Assembly: GCF_029360775.1 (NCBI RefSeq)
Contig: NZ_JARKMZ010000042.1
Span: forward strand, 57,878-121,877
DNA length: 64,000 nt
Reading direction: 5' to 3'
From: Daejeonella sp. H1SJ63
GTDB taxonomy: Bacteria > Bacteroidota > Bacteroidia > Sphingobacteriales > Sphingobacteriaceae
In this document: in pieces, positions 63,952 through 64,000 of the stretch
How positions within the stretch are numbered: the first letter of the stretch is position 1
How the letters are laid out: the number at the start of each line of letters is the position of its first letter
Notes under the pieces: generated by a model
What the model was told of the DNA's origin: nothing
The model's database searches: none
What the model saw: the letters and a program-made list of their open reading frames with translations, nothing else
Program-made: the position numbers and the translations under genes

Positions 63952-64000
63952 CCAAAGGCACCCAGGGATTGTCCCGATAAGTCGGGATGGGTACTTTTGG
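63952..64000. repeat. 49-bp hairpin at the window edge
   Basis: Outer arms CCAAAGGCACCCA and TGGGTACTTTTGG pair at 11 of 13 positions; inner TCCCGA-TAAG-TCGGGA is perfect. It may continue beyond the window. Confidence 0.6.

Noticed and set aside
1..64000. CRISPR arrays, tRNA or rRNA genes, integrases, transposases, restriction or toxin genes
   Set aside because: Looked for repeated spacers, T-loop sequences and family motifs by eye; none found. Weak or diverged examples could be missed without tools.

Overview
The window reads as chromosomal DNA of a Bacteroidota bacterium, most likely a Sphingobacteriaceae (Pedobacter-like) member. The grounds are low GC; genes preceded by A/T-rich leaders without Shine-Dalgarno sequences; several upstream sites matching the Bacteroidota -7 consensus TAnnTTTG; and lineage-typical families (GLPGLI protein, DUF4175 coiled-coil protein, large beta-barrel receptor with an N-terminal carboxypeptidase-like domain, DUF5117-type metalloprotease, S16 with a long acidic tail, BirA starting with TTG). 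I see no rRNA, tRNA, CRISPR array, prophage or intact insertion sequence. Family names come from recognising the translated proteins; no database was searched.

Layout. 0-3 kb: a peptidoglycan-peptide group on mixed strands (end of a VanX-type dipeptidase, an alpha-oxoamine-synthase-like PLP enzyme, a PBP4-type carboxypeptidase). 3-8 kb: exported proteins (aspartyl protease with PDZ, zinc metalloprotease, phosphodiester glycosidase). 8-12.2 kb: tight operon DUF4175 / RsbW-like ATPase / ybeY. 12.2-15.7 kb: pirin, a Rossmann oxidoreductase and an ABC-F ATPase. 15.7-19.5 kb: two parS sites, mnmG and a lipoprotein. 19.5-23 kb: gamma-carbonic anhydrase and divergent nadB/nadA around an AT-rich 409-bp spacer holding a 14-bp-arm palindrome. 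23-31 kb: symporter, L,D-transpeptidase, thiL, alpha-fucosidase, rmuC, FAD oxidoreductase, Zn-peptidase. 31-39 kb: dusB-apaG, CPBP protease, DUF2007, cdsA, TonB-like protein, mfd. 39-43.5 kb: three small membrane proteins, Nif3-like, zinc-ribbon coiled coil, TPR protein. 43.5-49.6 kb: mostly minus strand (KAS III, radical SAM, LUD, ftsH, rsfS). 49.6-54.3 kb: birA-dsbD-pfkA, an unrecognised 56-aa ORF, gmhA. 54.3-56.5 kb: YbjQ-like, 5'-nucleotidase, rpsP-rimM. 56.5-63 kb: a three-gene outer-membrane operon on the minus strand. 63-64 kb: about 1 kb without a credible gene, containing three strong palindromes.

Most of the window is housekeeping. The parts not explained by known genes are: (i) a 130-150-bp intergenic element present twice, each time abutting the start codon of an unrelated minus-strand gene (PBP4 and pirin), with a possible third degenerate piece before cdsA; (ii) the paired parS sites before mnmG, suggesting the window is origin-proximal; (iii) the nadB/nadA spacer, which carries a strong palindrome and several loosely DnaA-box-like words; (iv) a long inverted repeat between rpsP and rimM; (v) the palindrome-rich non-coding right edge; and (vi) the barrel receptor / GLPGLI / MG2-plug operon. 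I did not find a convincing new defence or biosynthetic system.
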